The notes: generated from the sequence alone by a model not told the origin. 64,000 nt of DNA from Streptomyces sp. NRRL F-6492 (GCF_001280125.1 NZ_LGEG01000211.1:1-64000); one strand, 5' to 3'. Shown: positions 7,782 to 16,652, counted from the stretch's first letter. Translations and numbers: made by a program.

Positions 7782-8513
7782 ATGGCTGTACTCGCATCGG
7801 ACGGTTCGAACCCCGATGTCAGCCTGCTCTACGACATCAACGGGCTGGCCAGGTCGGCCCCGCCGTGGTTCGACCGCGGCATGGCGTACGTGGGCGAGTA
7901 CGGGATCGTCCTCGCGATCGTCCTCACCGTGCTCGGGTGCTGGTGGACCGTCCGCCGGCGCGGCACCCCCGCCGACTCCGTCTCGGCCGTCGCCGGGCTC
8001 GTCTGGGCCCCGCTGGCCGCCGGGGCCGCCCTCCTGGTGAACATCCCCATCCGGGGCTTCGTCGAGCGCCCCCGCCCCTTCGTGGACCACCGGGGCCTGG
8101 AGGTCCTCGTCGGGGGGAAGACCGACTTCTCCTTCGTCAGCGACCACGCCACCCTGGCGATGGCCCTCGGCGTCGGCGTCTTCGTCGCCCACCGGGGCTT
8201 CGGCCTCGCCGCGATCGGCCTCGCCCTCGCCGAGGGCTTCGCGCGGGTCTACATGGGCGTCCACTACCCGACCGACGTCATCGGCGGCCTCGCCCTCGGC
8301 ACGGCGGTGGCGCTGCTCCTCGCCCCGCTCGCGCTCGCCCTGCTGACCCCGGTCGTCTCCGCCGTCGCCCGCTCGGGCCGCGGCGCGCGCCTCGTCCGCT
8401 CCCGGCGGGCCGGGGGGACGCGGCGCCCGGAGACGGTCGACATCCACGGGTCCCGCGTCGGCGGCCCGTCCGCCGGGACCGGCAGCAAGGACCGCAAGGA
8501 CCTGGCCGCCTGA
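7782..8513 (+). CDS. PAP2-family membrane phosphatase
   Basis: 243 aa with about six hydrophobic helices. The three PAP2 signature blocks appear in order: FVERPRPF, then SFVSDHAT (a variant of PSGH), and ARVYMGVHYPTDV with the catalytic His and Asp. These enzymes dephosphorylate lipid phosphates such as undecaprenyl pyrophosphate or phosphatidate at the outer face. The C-terminal 50 residues are basic and disordered (RRAGGTRRPE). An 18-bp tandem-repeat array begins 20 bp after its stop. Confidence 0.85.
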   Translation: MAVLASDGSNPDVSLLYDINGLARSAPPWFDRGMAYVGEYGIVLAIVLTVLGCWWTVRRRGTPADSVSAVAGLVWAPLAAGAALLVNIPIRGFVERPRPFVDHRGLEVLVGGKTDFSFVSDHATLAMALGVGVFVAHRGFGLAAIGLALAEGFARVYMGVHYPTDVIGGLALGTAVALLLAPLALALLTPVVSAVARSGRGARLVRSRRAGGTRRPETVDIHGSRVGGPSAGTGSKDRKDLAA

Positions 8514-8950
8514 CGGCGGGTGAGGAAGAAGGACCCCAGGGTCCGAAGAGGCCCCAGGGTCCGAAGAGGCCTCAGGGCCTCTCCGGGCCCCAGGGCCTCT
8601 CCGACCCCTAGGGCCTCTCCGGGCCTCAGGGCCTCTCCGGGCCCCAAGGCCTCTCCGACCCCTAGGGCCTCTCCGGTTCCGTCGCCGTACGGGAGTGGTC
8701 CGCCGCGTCCGTGCGGGCCCGGTCCCTCGATCTGCGGGCCGGTCCCGACCAGCCGCAGCTGCAGCGGGCCAGCGCGAACGAGCCGCGCTCCGTCGTGGTG
8801 GTCGTGTGGGGGGAAGCCTGCGCGTACACGCGACCACCGTACTGCGCGTGACGGCTCGCCCGGGCCGTCGTTATGCGGAACGGACGTCCCCGGGCCGGGG
8901 GCGAGGCGGTCCCGGGCGGACAGCGGCGAGGCGTGGGGGGTTGGCAGGCG
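8514..8950. other. 437-bp non-coding stretch with repeat array
   Basis: Between the PAP2 gene and a lipoprotein gene. The first 160 bp are an 18-bp tandem array. The remainder is GC-rich with long open frames on both strands but no ribosome-binding site plus conserved-looking protein, so no gene is called. The lipoprotein promoter should be in the last 100 bp. Confidence 0.5.
8534..8677. repeat. 18-bp tandem repeat, eight units
   Basis: Eight consecutive 18-mers starting at 8534, 8552, 8570, 8588, 8606, 8624, 8642 and 8660. The first two are identical (CCCCAGGGTCCGAAGAGG). The last six share AGGGCCTCTCCG, and units 3-5 are repeated almost exactly as units 6-8, giving a 54-bp higher-order period. 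Confidence 0.9.
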
Positions 8951-9790
8951 ATGGTGGCGCAGGAGTACGGACGTCCGCACGGCCGGGGGAGCGGGGCGTT
9001 GGCCGTCACCGTCGTCCTGGTCGGCTCCCTCGTCGGGTCCGCCGCCTCCGGGTGCGCCGCGCCCCCGGACCCCAAGCCCGCGGCCGATCCCGCGCTCGCC
9101 GTGCGGGGCGCCGCCGACGCGCTGACCCGGGCCGGCACCGCCAAGGCCAGCACCGCCATGGAGATGGCCTCGGGCGGGACCCGGATCACCATCCGGGGCG
9201 AGGGCGGCTACGACTTCCGGCGCCGGACCGGCCACCTCCAGGTGGTGCTGCCCAAGGACCCGGCCGGCACCAGCGGCCACCGGCCGATCACCGAACTCCT
9301 CACTCCCGGCGCCCTCTACATGAAGAACCGGGGGGCGGGGGTGCCCGCCGACAAGTGGGTCCGCGTCGACACCACCGCCCTCGACGACGGGAACCTCGTC
9401 ACGGGCGGCGCCACCGACCCGGCCGCCGCGGCCGAACTGCTGCGGGGCGTCCGGGAGGTCGCGTACCTCGGCGAGATCGACCTCGCGGGGGTGCGGGTCG
9501 GGCACTACCGGGGGGTCGCCGACATCGCGCACGCGGCCCGGCTGGCGTCGCCGCAGCTGCGCGGGCCGCTCGCCGCGGCGGCGAAAGGGTTCTCCGACGA
9601 CGCGGTGCCGTTCGACGCGTACCTGGACGGGGAGGGGCGGCTGCGGAAGGTCCGCCACCGGTTCAGCTTCAGCAACCAGGGCCGCACGGTCGCCGTCGCG
9701 TCGACCACGCTGCTGTACGGCTTCGGGGTCCCCGTCCGGGTCGCGCTGCCGGACCGCCGGGACCTCTACGACGGGAAGGTCGAGACCTGA
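8951..9790 (+). CDS. Putative lipoprotein, LppX/LprG-like size, function unknown
   Basis: 279 aa. The signal peptide ends in a lipobox (GSAASGC, Cys about residue 33). A roughly 245-residue extracellular domain follows with Thr/Gly-rich strands, KASTAMEMASGG near the start and YGFGVPVRVALP near the end. The pattern (small helix, then antiparallel strands) resembles actinobacterial LppX/LprAFG lipoproteins that carry lipids, but no diagnostic motif is visible. ATG at 8951 is chosen because the signal peptide follows directly. It could equally be a generic DUF lipoprotein. Confidence 0.7.
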   Translation: MVAQEYGRPHGRGSGALAVTVVLVGSLVGSAASGCAAPPDPKPAADPALAVRGAADALTRAGTAKASTAMEMASGGTRITIRGEGGYDFRRRTGHLQVVLPKDPAGTSGHRPITELLTPGALYMKNRGAGVPADKWVRVDTTALDDGNLVTGGATDPAAAAELLRGVREVAYLGEIDLAGVRVGHYRGVADIAHAARLASPQLRGPLAAAAKGFSDDAVPFDAYLDGEGRLRKVRHRFSFSNQGRTVAVASTTLLYGFGVPVRVALPDRRDLYDGKVET

Positions 9791-9883
9791 CCCGCCCCGC
9801 CTCCCCGACCTCGGGCGACGGTGGCACGGGCCATCGGCAAATGGTCCGGACGTGTCATGCGCGGTGCGTGGCCCCGTCCCTAC

Positions 9884-9905
9884 GCTGGGAGACCGCTGGG
9901 AGACC
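9884..9905. repeat. 11-bp perfect tandem duplication in a 5' leader
   Basis: GCTGGGAGACC occurs twice in a row between a TACGCT -10-like element (9881-9886, overlapping the first copy) and the ribosome-binding site of the 9927 gene. Confidence 0.7.
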
Positions 9906-9926
9906 GACGCCGGCAGGAAGAGGTGG

Positions 9927-10112
9927 ATGCGCGTGGCCCCGCCCGGTACCGCGACCGTGCCCGCAGACCAGGAGCGCGTCGCCCTCGCAGAGATAGAGCT
10001 GTGCGGCGAGCTCATCATCGCCGCCTCCGCCGCCGACGGGGAGCGGCTCAGCGCCGACCGGATAGACGAGGTGCTGAGGGTGGCGGCCGAGCGGGCCGTG
10101 CGCGGCCGCTGA
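9927..10112 (+). CDS. Small conserved-looking protein of unknown function
   Basis: 61 aa beginning MRVAPPGTATVPADQERV, mostly helical and acidic, with LAEIELCGELIIAASAAD in the centre and a final amphipathic helix DRIDEVLRVAAERAV. GGAAGAGG lies just upstream of ATG 9927 (GTG at 9933 is an alternative). No domain is recognised. The gene is convergent with csoR, 30 bp between stops. Confidence 0.65.
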   Translation: MRVAPPGTATVPADQERVALAEIELCGELIIAASAADGERLSADRIDEVLRVAAERAVRGR

Positions 10113-10142
10113 GCGTGCGGGGCCCGGGGCCCGTGTGCGCGA

Positions 10143-10508
10143 TCAGGTGCGCATCATGCGGGCGATGGCCTTCGTGGCCTCCTCGACCTTGGCGTCGATG
10201 CCGTCGCCGCCCCTGGCCGCCGCGTCCGCGACGCAGTGCCGCAGGTGCTCCTCCAGGAGCTGGAGCGCGAAGGACTGGAGCGCCTTCGTGGAGGCGGAGA
10301 CCTGCGTGAGTATGTCGATGCAGTAGACGTCCTCGTCGACCATCCGCTGGAGGCCCCTGATCTGGCCCTCGATCCTGCGGAGGCGCTTGAGGTGCTCGTC
10401 CTTCTGCTTGTGGTAGCCGTGCACGCCGTGCTCGTGGCCGGCCGCCGCGGCGGTCTCGACGTCCTCGACGGGCTCGGGGGTGACCTGGTCCGTCTCGGTG
10501 GTCGTCAT
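10143..10508 (-). CDS. csoR: CsoR-family copper-sensing repressor
   Basis: 121 aa all-helical protein of the CsoR/RcnR family. The metal ligand set is intact: Cys63 (VYCIDIL), His88 and Cys92 (EEHLRHC), with the 25- and 4-residue spacings of copper-type CsoR. The N-terminus is unstructured and ends in a His-rich stretch (GHEHGVHGYH). In this family Cu(I) binding releases DNA. A GTATACCCC-type inverted repeat directly upstream indicates autoregulation. No copper ATPase gene is adjacent, so its other targets must lie elsewhere. Confidence 0.9.
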   Translation of the reverse strand: MTTTETDQVTPEPVEDVETAAAAGHEHGVHGYHKQKDEHLKRLRRIEGQIRGLQRMVDEDVYCIDILTQVSASTKALQSFALQLLEEHLRHCVADAAARGGDGIDAKVEEATKAIARMMRT

Positions 10509-10531
10509 CGCGTCCTCCCGTTGTCCAGAAA

Positions 10532-10557
10532 GGGGGTGTATACCCCTCGTGGGTATA
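10532..10557. promoter_or_regulatory. Probable CsoR operator
   Basis: TATACCC (10539-10545) and GGGTATA (10551-10557) form an inverted repeat, with GGGGTGTATACCCC overlapping its left side. It lies 24-49 bp before the csoR start. G-tract/TATA palindromes of this kind are the known CsoR-binding sites. Confidence 0.8.
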
Positions 10558-10700
10558 TGGTACCGATCCCCGCCGAACCGGGCGGGGGCCCGTGCAGATC
10601 ACTGTGCCTGATGGGCGACACTGAGAGGACGCCGGTTAGCCGTGGCCGGATGATGCGCCTAGCATCAGCCTGACCCAACCCAGCACCCCGAGGACCTCAC

Positions 10701-11321
10701 GTGCGATTTCGTCTGACCCCCAGGGAGACGAGCTTCTACGACATGTTCGCCGCGTCCGCGGACAACATCGTCACGGGCTCGAAGCTCCTGATGGAACTGC
10801 TCGGAGCGGAGCCTTCCGCCCGGGCCGAGATCGCGGAGCGGATGCGGGCAGCGGAACACGCCGGTGACGACGCCACCCACGCGATCTTCCACCAGCTGAA
10901 CTCCTCCTTCATCACGCCGTTCGACCGCGAGGACATCTACAACCTCGCGTCGTCCCTCGACGACATCATGGACTTCATGGAGGAGGCCGTCGACCTGGTC
11001 GTCCTCTACAACGTCGAGGAGCTCCCCAAGGGCGTCGAGCAGCAGATCGAGGTCCTGGCCCGGGCGGCCGAGCTGACCGCCGAGGCCATGCCGAACCTGC
11101 GGACGATGTCCAACCTCACCGAGTACTGGATCGAGGTCAACCGGCTGGAGAACCAGGCCGACCAGATCCACCGCAAGCTGCTCGCGACGCTCTTCAACGG
11201 CAAGTACGACGCCATCGAGGTGCTGAAGCTCAAGCAGATCGTCGACGTGCTGGAAGAGGCGGCCGACGCGTTCGAGCACGTGGCCAACACGGTGGAGACC
11301 ATCGCGGTCAAGGAGTCCTGA
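10701..11321 (+). CDS. DUF47/PhoU-like phosphate transport accessory protein
   Basis: 206 aa, almost entirely helical, with the PhoU-like pattern of two helical bundles (MRAAEHAGDDATHAIFHQL, FDREDIYNLASSLDDIMDF). DUF47 proteins are paired with PiT transporters and thought to gate low-affinity phosphate uptake. The GTG start is preceded by GAGGAC. It ends 6 bp before the transporter start, so the two are co-transcribed. Confidence 0.9.
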   Translation: MRFRLTPRETSFYDMFAASADNIVTGSKLLMELLGAEPSARAEIAERMRAAEHAGDDATHAIFHQLNSSFITPFDREDIYNLASSLDDIMDFMEEAVDLVVLYNVEELPKGVEQQIEVLARAAELTAEAMPNLRTMSNLTEYWIEVNRLENQADQIHRKLLATLFNGKYDAIEVLKLKQIVDVLEEAADAFEHVANTVETIAVKES

Positions 11322-11327
11322 GGCTTC

Positions 11328-12326
11328 GTGGACACCTTCGCTCTGATCGTGACCATCGGTGTCGCGCTCGGTTTCACTTACACGAACGGATTCCACGACT
11401 CCGCCAACGCCATCGCCACCTCGGTGTCGACCCGGGCGCTGACGCCCCGGGCGGCCCTGGCGATGGCGGCGGTGATGAACCTCGCGGGCGCCTTCATGGG
11501 CCAGGGGGTCGCCAAGACCGTCAGTGAGGGGCTCATCGAGACCCCCACCGGCGACAAGGGGATGGGCATCCTCTTCGCCGCGCTCGTGGGCGCGATCATC
11601 TGGAACCTGGTCACCTGGTACTTCGGCCTGCCGTCCTCCTCCTCGCACGCCCTGTTCGGCGGCATGGTGGGCGCGGCGCTCGCCGGCGGTACGGAGGTCA
11701 TCTGGGGCGGCGTTCTCGACAAGGTCGTCATCCCGATGTTCATCTCGCCGGTGGTCGGCCTCGTGGCCGGTTACCTGGTGATGTGCGCGATCATGTGGAT
11801 CTTCCGCAAGGCCAACCCGCACAAGGCGAAGCGCGGCTTCCGCATCGCGCAGACGGTGTCGGCGGCCGGCATGGCCCTCGGCCACGGCCTCCAGGACGCC
11901 CAGAAGACGATGGGCATCGTGGTGATGGCCCTGGTCATCGCCGACGTGCAGGAGGCGGGCGACGACATCCCGGTGTGGGTGAAGATCGCCTGTGCGGTGA
12001 TGCTGTCGCTCGGTACGTACGCGGGCGGCTGGCGCATCATGCGGACCCTCGGCCGCAAGATCATCGAGCTGGACCCGCCGCAGGGCTTCGCGGCGGAGAC
12101 CACGGGCGCGTCGATCATGTTCGGCTCGGCGTTCCTGTTCCACGCGCCGATCTCGACCACGCACGTCATCACCTCCGCGATCATGGGCGTGGGCGCGACG
12201 AAGCGCGTCAACGCGGTCCGGTGGGGCGTCGCCAAGAACATCATCCTGGGGTGGTTCATCACCATGCCGGCGGCGGCGCTGGTCGCCGCCACGAGCTTCT
12301 ACGTGGTGCGGCTCTTCTTCGGCTGA
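11328..12326 (+). CDS. Low-affinity inorganic phosphate transporter, PiT family
   Basis: 332 aa with about ten hydrophobic helices and the duplicated PiT signature: GFTYTNGFHDSANAIATS near the N-terminus and GSAFLFHAPISTTHVITSA near the C-terminus. PiT proteins symport metal-phosphate with protons. This is the ortholog position of streptomycete pitH1 (established context, not checked). GTG start, 6 bp after the PhoU-like gene. A strong bidirectional hairpin follows. Confidence 0.92.
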   Translation: MDTFALIVTIGVALGFTYTNGFHDSANAIATSVSTRALTPRAALAMAAVMNLAGAFMGQGVAKTVSEGLIETPTGDKGMGILFAALVGAIIWNLVTWYFGLPSSSSHALFGGMVGAALAGGTEVIWGGVLDKVVIPMFISPVVGLVAGYLVMCAIMWIFRKANPHKAKRGFRIAQTVSAAGMALGHGLQDAQKTMGIVVMALVIADVQEAGDDIPVWVKIACAVMLSLGTYAGGWRIMRTLGRKIIELDPPQGFAAETTGASIMFGSAFLFHAPISTTHVITSAIMGVGATKRVNAVRWGVAKNIILGWFITMPAAALVAATSFYVVRLFFG

Positions 12327-12350
12327 CGCCGATCGATGGCTTGAAATGGT

Positions 12351-12384
12351 CGGGCCCGGCTCCCCTGTGGGGGAGCCGGGCCCG
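12351..12384. terminator. Bidirectional hairpin terminator between PiT and pstB
   Basis: A perfect 15-bp stem (CGGGCCCGGCTCCCC with its complement) and a TGTG loop lie between convergent genes, followed on the + strand by TCGTCTTA. Confidence 0.85.
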
Positions 12385-12428
12385 TCGTCTTACGGTGGCA
12401 CCGCCATGCAGCACCGTAGGACGAGTCT

Positions 12429-13205
12429 TTACCCGAAGCGGCCGGAGATGTAGTCCTCGGTCGCCTGGACGCTCGGGTTGGAGAAGATGCGCTCCGTGTC
12501 GTCCAGCTCGATCAGCTTGCCGGGCTGGCCGACGGCCGCCAGGTTGAAGAAGGCGGTGCGGTCGGAGACGCGGGCGGCCTGCTGCATGTTGTGCGTCACG
12601 ATGACGATCGTGAAGCGCTCCTTCAGCTCGCCGATCAGGTCCTCGATGGCGAGGGTGGAGATCGGGTCGAGGGCCGAGCAGGGCTCGTCCATCAGCAGGA
12701 CGTCGGGCTCGACCGCGATGGCGCGGGCGATGCACAGGCGCTGCTGCTGGCCGCCGGAGAGGCCGGAGCCCGGCTTGTTGAGGCGGTCCTTGACCTCGTT
12801 CCAGAGGTTCGCGCCCTTGAGGGACTTCTCGACGACGTCGCTGAGCTGGGCCTTCTTGTAGCTGCCGTTGAGCCGCAGGCCCGCCGCCACGTTGTCGAAG
12901 ATCGACATGGTGGGGAAGGGGTTCGGGCGCTGGAAGACCATGCCGACCGTGCGGCGCACGGCGACCGGGTCGACGTTCGTGCCGTACAGGTTCTCGTCGT
13001 CCAGCATCACCTTGCCCTCGACGCGGCCGCCGGGGGTGACCTCGTGCATGCGGTTCAGGGTGCGCAGGAAGGTGGACTTGCCGCAGCCGGACGGGCCGAT
13101 GAAGGCCGTCACGGAGCGGGGCTCGACGGTCATCGAGATGTCGTCGATCGCCTTGTGGGCGCCGTAGTAGGCGGAGAGGCCGCTGACGTCGATTCGCTTG
13201 GCCAT
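12429..13205 (-). CDS. pstB: Phosphate ABC transporter ATP-binding protein
   Basis: 258 aa. Walker [11 protein letters not shown]-loop region [12 protein letters not shown] signature [15 protein letters not shown], Walker [15 protein letters not shown] and switch [12 protein letters not shown] are all present. The length is standard for PstB. Start taken at ATG 13205 (MAKRIDVSG) with GGAAGTG at 6-7 nt; the frame is open slightly further. It is the last gene of the leftward pstSCAB operon, 24 bp after pstA. Confidence 0.97.
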   Translation of the reverse strand: MAKRIDVSGLSAYYGAHKAIDDISMTVEPRSVTAFIGPSGCGKSTFLRTLNRMHEVTPGGRVEGKVMLDDENLYGTNVDPVAVRRTVGMVFQRPNPFPTMSIFDNVAAGLRLNGSYKKAQLSDVVEKSLKGANLWNEVKDRLNKPGSGLSGGQQQRLCIARAIAVEPDVLLMDEPCSALDPISTLAIEDLIGELKERFTIVIVTHNMQQAARVSDRTAFFNLAAVGQPGKLIELDDTERIFSNPSVQATEDYISGRFG

Positions 13206-13229
13206 GGGGATCACTTCCAATTGCCGCGG

Positions 13230-14303
13230 TCAGCGGCCGGTCTTCGGGGCCTTCCAGCGGGCGATGCCGCGGGCCACCAGGTTGAGGATCATGACGAAGG
13301 CGATCAGGACGAGCGCGGCGGCCCAGGCGCGGGCCACGGCGGAGTCGGTGCCGACCGCGTACTGCTCGTACACGTAGAGCGGCAGGGAGGACTGGGCGCC
13401 TTCGAAGGGGTTCGGGTTGATGAGCTTCGTACCGAACACGAGGAGCAGGACGGGGGCCGTCTCGCCGGTGATGCGGGCGACCGCGAGCATGACGCCCGTG
13501 GTGATGCCGCCGATCGCGGTGGGCAGGACCACCTTCAGGATGGTGCGCCACTTGGGGATGCCGAGGGCGAGGGAGGCCTCGCGGAGCTCGTTGGGGACGA
13601 GCTTGAGCATCTCCTCGGTGGAGCGGACCACGACCGGCATCATCAGGATGGCGAGGGCCATCGCGCCGGCGAAACCGGAGGGGCCGAAGTCGAAGATCTG
13701 GTTCCAGGTGGCGAGGACGAAGAGGCCGGCGACGATCGACGGGATGCCGGTCATGACGTCGACGAAGAAGGTGACGGCCTGGGCGAGCCTCCCGCCGCCG
13801 TACTCGACGAGGTAGACCGCGGTCAGCAGGCCGATCGGGGCGGCGATCAGGGTCGCGATGCCGACCTGCTCGATGGTGCCGAGCAGCGCGTGGTAGACGC
13901 CGCCGCCGGCCTCGGCGTCGAGGACGCCGTTCATCGAGTGGGTCAGGAAGTAGCCGTCGAGGACGGCCGCGCCCTTGCTGATCGTGACCCAGGCGAGGGA
14001 GACCAGCGGGACGACGGCGAGGACGAAGCAGACCCAGACGAGGCTGGTGGCGACGCGGTCCTTGGCCTGGCGGCTGCCCTCGACCTTGCTGGTCAGGGCG
14101 TACGTGACGAGGACGAAGAGCAGGGCCGAGACCAGGCCCCACTGGATCTTGCTGTGCCAGCCGGCGGCGAGGCCGGTGCCGACGCCCGCGAGGACCGAGC
14201 CGACGGCGACGGCCGCCGGGGTCCAGCGGGGGAGGCGGGCGTGGGAGAGGGACCCGCGGCGCGGGGCCACCGAGAGCGGACGGTCCTGAATGGCGTGGCT
14301 CAT
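13230..14303 (-). CDS. pstA: Phosphate ABC transporter permease
   Basis: 357 aa. A roughly 30-residue cytoplasmic head precedes six or more transmembrane helices. The EAA-type cytoplasmic loop is NELREASLALGIPKWRTI. The ATG overlaps the pstC stop (ATGA). The protein is longer than E. coli PstA (about 296 aa) because of two extra N-terminal hydrophobic helices (VAVGSVLAGVGTGLAAGW and the next), common in actinobacteria. Confidence 0.97.
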   Translation of the reverse strand: MSHAIQDRPLSVAPRRGSLSHARLPRWTPAAVAVGSVLAGVGTGLAAGWHSKIQWGLVSALLFVLVTYALTSKVEGSRQAKDRVATSLVWVCFVLAVVPLVSLAWVTISKGAAVLDGYFLTHSMNGVLDAEAGGGVYHALLGTIEQVGIATLIAAPIGLLTAVYLVEYGGGRLAQAVTFFVDVMTGIPSIVAGLFVLATWNQIFDFGPSGFAGAMALAILMMPVVVRSTEEMLKLVPNELREASLALGIPKWRTILKVVLPTAIGGITTGVMLAVARITGETAPVLLLVFGTKLINPNPFEGAQSSLPLYVYEQYAVGTDSAVARAWAAALVLIAFVMILNLVARGIARWKAPKTGR

Positions 14304-15274
14304 GCCGCTGCCCCCGAGTACTCCTTGCGGCGGCCGATGATCCAGCGGGCCGCGCCGTTGACGAGCAGGGTGATGGCGAAGAGGACGAGACCGGACGCGA
14401 TGAGGGCGTCCCGGCCGAACTCGTTGGCCTCGTTGAACTTGGCGGCGATGTTCTGGGCGAAGGTGCCGCCGCCCGGGTCGAGCAGGTGGCCCGAGATGAG
14501 GAAGCTGGGGGAGAGGACCACGGCGACGGCCATGGTCTCGCCGAGCGCGCGGCCGAGGCCCAGCATGGAGGCGGAGATGATGCCGGAGCGGCCGAAGGGC
14601 AGCACCGACATGCGGATGACCTCCCAGCGCGTGGCGCCGAGGGCGAGGGCGGCCTCCTCGTGCATCTTCGGGACCTGGAGGAAGACCTCGCGGGTCACGT
14701 TGGTGATGATCGGGAGGATCATGATCGCCAGGAGGATGCCCACGGTGAAGAGGTTGCGGGCGACGCCGTCCTGCGACTTGTCGAAGACGTACGTCCAGCC
14801 GAGGTACTGGTCGAGCCACTCGTTGAGGCCGGCCAGGTACGGGACGAGGAAGATCGCGCCCCAGAGGCCGTAGATGATGCTGGGCACGGCGGCGAGCAGG
14901 TCGACGACGTACGCGAGGGGCTTGGCGAGCCGGCGCGGGGCGTAGTGCGAGATGAACAGCGCGATGCCGATCGCGACCGGTACGGCGATGACCATCGCGA
15001 CGACCGACGAGACGACGGTGCCGAAGGCGAGGACGGCGATGCCGAAGACCGGCGGGTCGCCGGCCGGGTTCCACTCGAAGGTGGTGAAGAAGTTGGTGCT
15101 GTCCTTCGAGATGGCGAGGACGGCGCGGTAGCTGAGGAAGACCGCGATCGCGGCCATGATGACGAGGAGGGTGATGCCGGAGCCTCGGGAGAGCCCGCTG
15201 AAGACGCGGTCCCCGGGGCGGGAGGCGCTCTTGGCGCTCCGGCTCCTCTTGAGCTCTGGTGTGGTGGTGGCCAT
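14300..15274 (-). CDS. pstC: Phosphate ABC transporter permease
   Basis: 324 aa. Six transmembrane helices and the EAA loop HEEAALALGATRWEVI identify the PstC permease subunit. ATG at 15274 follows GGAGAAG at 4 nt. The 112-bp gap to pstS contains a strong hairpin. The gene overlaps pstA by 4 bp. Confidence 0.97.
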   Translation of the reverse strand: MATTTPELKRSRSAKSASRPGDRVFSGLSRGSGITLLVIMAAIAVFLSYRAVLAISKDSTNFFTTFEWNPAGDPPVFGIAVLAFGTVVSSVVAMVIAVPVAIGIALFISHYAPRRLAKPLAYVVDLLAAVPSIIYGLWGAIFLVPYLAGLNEWLDQYLGWTYVFDKSQDGVARNLFTVGILLAIMILPIITNVTREVFLQVPKMHEEAALALGATRWEVIRMSVLPFGRSGIISASMLGLGRALGETMAVAVVLSPSFLISGHLLDPGGGTFAQNIAAKFNEANEFGRDALIASGLVLFAITLLVNGAARWIIGRRKEYSGAAA

Positions 15275-15338
15275 CTGCTTCTCCGGTCTGCGGGGCCGGT
15301 ACGGGGTGTACGGGCTCCTGGCGGCGGTGCACCGGATG

Positions 15339-15378
15339 CCGGGCCGGCCCCTCCACGGGAGGCGGGGGGCCGGCCCGG
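15339..15378 (-). terminator. Hairpin between pstS and pstC, probable partial terminator
   Basis: A 13-bp perfect stem (CCGGGCCGGCCCC and complement) has a 14-nt loop and no T tract. Position after the first gene of a binding-protein operon suggests it lowers expression of pstCAB relative to pstS or protects the pstS mRNA. Confidence 0.65.
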
Positions 15379-15386
15379 CCGGGGGG

Positions 15387-16529
15387 TCAGGACAGGGTGG
15401 GGACGATCGTGCGGACCTTGGCGGCGATCTCGGCCGGGAGCGGGGCGTAGCCGGCGTCGGTGAGGACCTTCTGGCCCTCCTCACTCACGGTGTAGTTGAG
15501 GAAGGCCTTCAGGGTCGGCAGGGTCTCCGCCTTGTTGCCCTTGTCGCAGGCGATCTCGTACGTGACGAGGACGATCGGGTAGGCGCCCTCGGCCTTGGTG
15601 GCGTAGTCGAGGGAGAGGGCCAGGTCGCTGCCGGTGCCCTTGACCTTGGCGGCGGCGATGGCCTTGGAGGCGTTCTCCGAGGTGGCGGTGACCGGGGCGG
15701 CGGCGCCGGTGTTGATGCTGACCGTGGAGATCTTGTTCGCGGTGGCGTACGAGAGCTCGAAGTAGCCGATGGAGCCCTCGGCGTCCTTGACCGCGGTGGC
15801 GACGCCGGAGGAGCCGTTGGCGGCCTGGCCGCCCTGGGCGGGCCACGACTTCGACTTCGGGTCGTGCTTCCAGTCGGCCGCGGCGGCGGTCGAGAGGTAC
15901 TTGCCCAGGTTCTGGGTGGTGCCCGACTCGTCGGAGCGGTGGAAGGCCTGGATGGTGGAGTCGGGGAGCTTGGCGCCCGGGTTCAGCTTGGCGATCGCCG
16001 GGTCGTTCCACTTGGTGATCTTGTTGTCGAAGATCTTGGCGATGGCGGAGGCGTCCAGGACCAGGTTGTCCACGCCCTCCAGCTTGTAGCCGATGGCGAT
16101 GGGGCCGCCGACCATGGGCAGGTTGACGCCCTTGCCGGTCTTGCAGATCTTCTGGGACTCGGCGACCTCTTCGTCCTTCAGGGCGGAGTCGGAGCCCGCG
16201 AAGGCGACCTGGCCCTGGTTGAACTTGGTGATGCCGCCGCCGGAACCGATGGCCTGGTAGTTGATCTCGACGCCGGAGCAGGCGGCCTGGAAGTTCTTCA
16301 CCCACAGGTCCATCGCGTTCTTCTGCGCGCTGGAGCCGGCGGCGAGAAGCTGACCCTTGGCGCCCTCGCAGGCGATGTTCGAAGCGGCGGCCGAGGTGCT
16401 GGCGCCGTCCTTCTTGTCCGGGGTCGCCGTGTTGTTGTCCGAGCCACACGCCGAGAGGACCAGGGCGCCGGAGACGACGAGGGCACCGATCGCGGAGGCG
16501 CGAAGCCCGTTCTTGCGCGAAAGCTTCAC
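15387..16529 (-). CDS. pstS: Phosphate-binding lipoprotein of the Pst system
   Basis: 380 aa. A lipoprotein signal ends VLSACGSD (Cys about residue 28). The mature part is a periplasmic-binding fold with PstS phosphate-site segments: AGSSAQKNA, AGSDSALKDEE, HRSDESGTTQN and GSIGYFELSYA. GTG at 16529 lies 10 nt after GAAGGA. It captures phosphate outside the membrane for PstCAB. Control by PhoP is indicated by the PHO box about 150 bp upstream. Confidence 0.97.
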   Translation of the reverse strand: MKLSRKNGLRASAIGALVVSGALVLSACGSDNNTATPDKKDGASTSAAASNIACEGAKGQLLAAGSSAQKNAMDLWVKNFQAACSGVEINYQAIGSGGGITKFNQGQVAFAGSDSALKDEEVAESQKICKTGKGVNLPMVGGPIAIGYKLEGVDNLVLDASAIAKIFDNKITKWNDPAIAKLNPGAKLPDSTIQAFHRSDESGTTQNLGKYLSTAAAADWKHDPKSKSWPAQGGQAANGSSGVATAVKDAEGSIGYFELSYATANKISTVSINTGAAAPVTATSENASKAIAAAKVKGTGSDLALSLDYATKAEGAYPIVLVTYEIACDKGNKAETLPTLKAFLNYTVSEEGQKVLTDAGYAPLPAEIAAKVRTIVPTLS

Positions 16530-16621
16530 TTTCGGGTGTTCCTTCCAGAAGCCGCCTTGTCGCGGACCGAGTGTCCTGAACGTTCTACGGCGGCGTGTGT
16601 CGGTTTGGCGGGTGCTTCGCT

Positions 16622-16652
16622 GTGCTCCGAGCACCTCGTAAGGCCGAAATTA
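16622..16652 (-). promoter_or_regulatory. pstS: Putative pstS -10 element and leader hairpin
   Basis: TAATTT at 16647-16652 on the minus strand stands out as AT-rich, 30 bp inside the PHO box. Just downstream the leader has the small palindrome GTGCTC-C-GAGCAC (16622-16634). Confidence 0.45.

Noticed and set aside
8534..8677. CRISPR-like array
   Set aside because: Units are contiguous without unique spacers and there is no cas gene; it is a simple tandem repeat. The same applies to the arrays at 43.9 and 59.7 kb.
10560..10700. PHO box for the PhoU-like/PiT operon
   Set aside because: No GTTCAC direct repeat was found; the csoR operator occupies one end of the interval.
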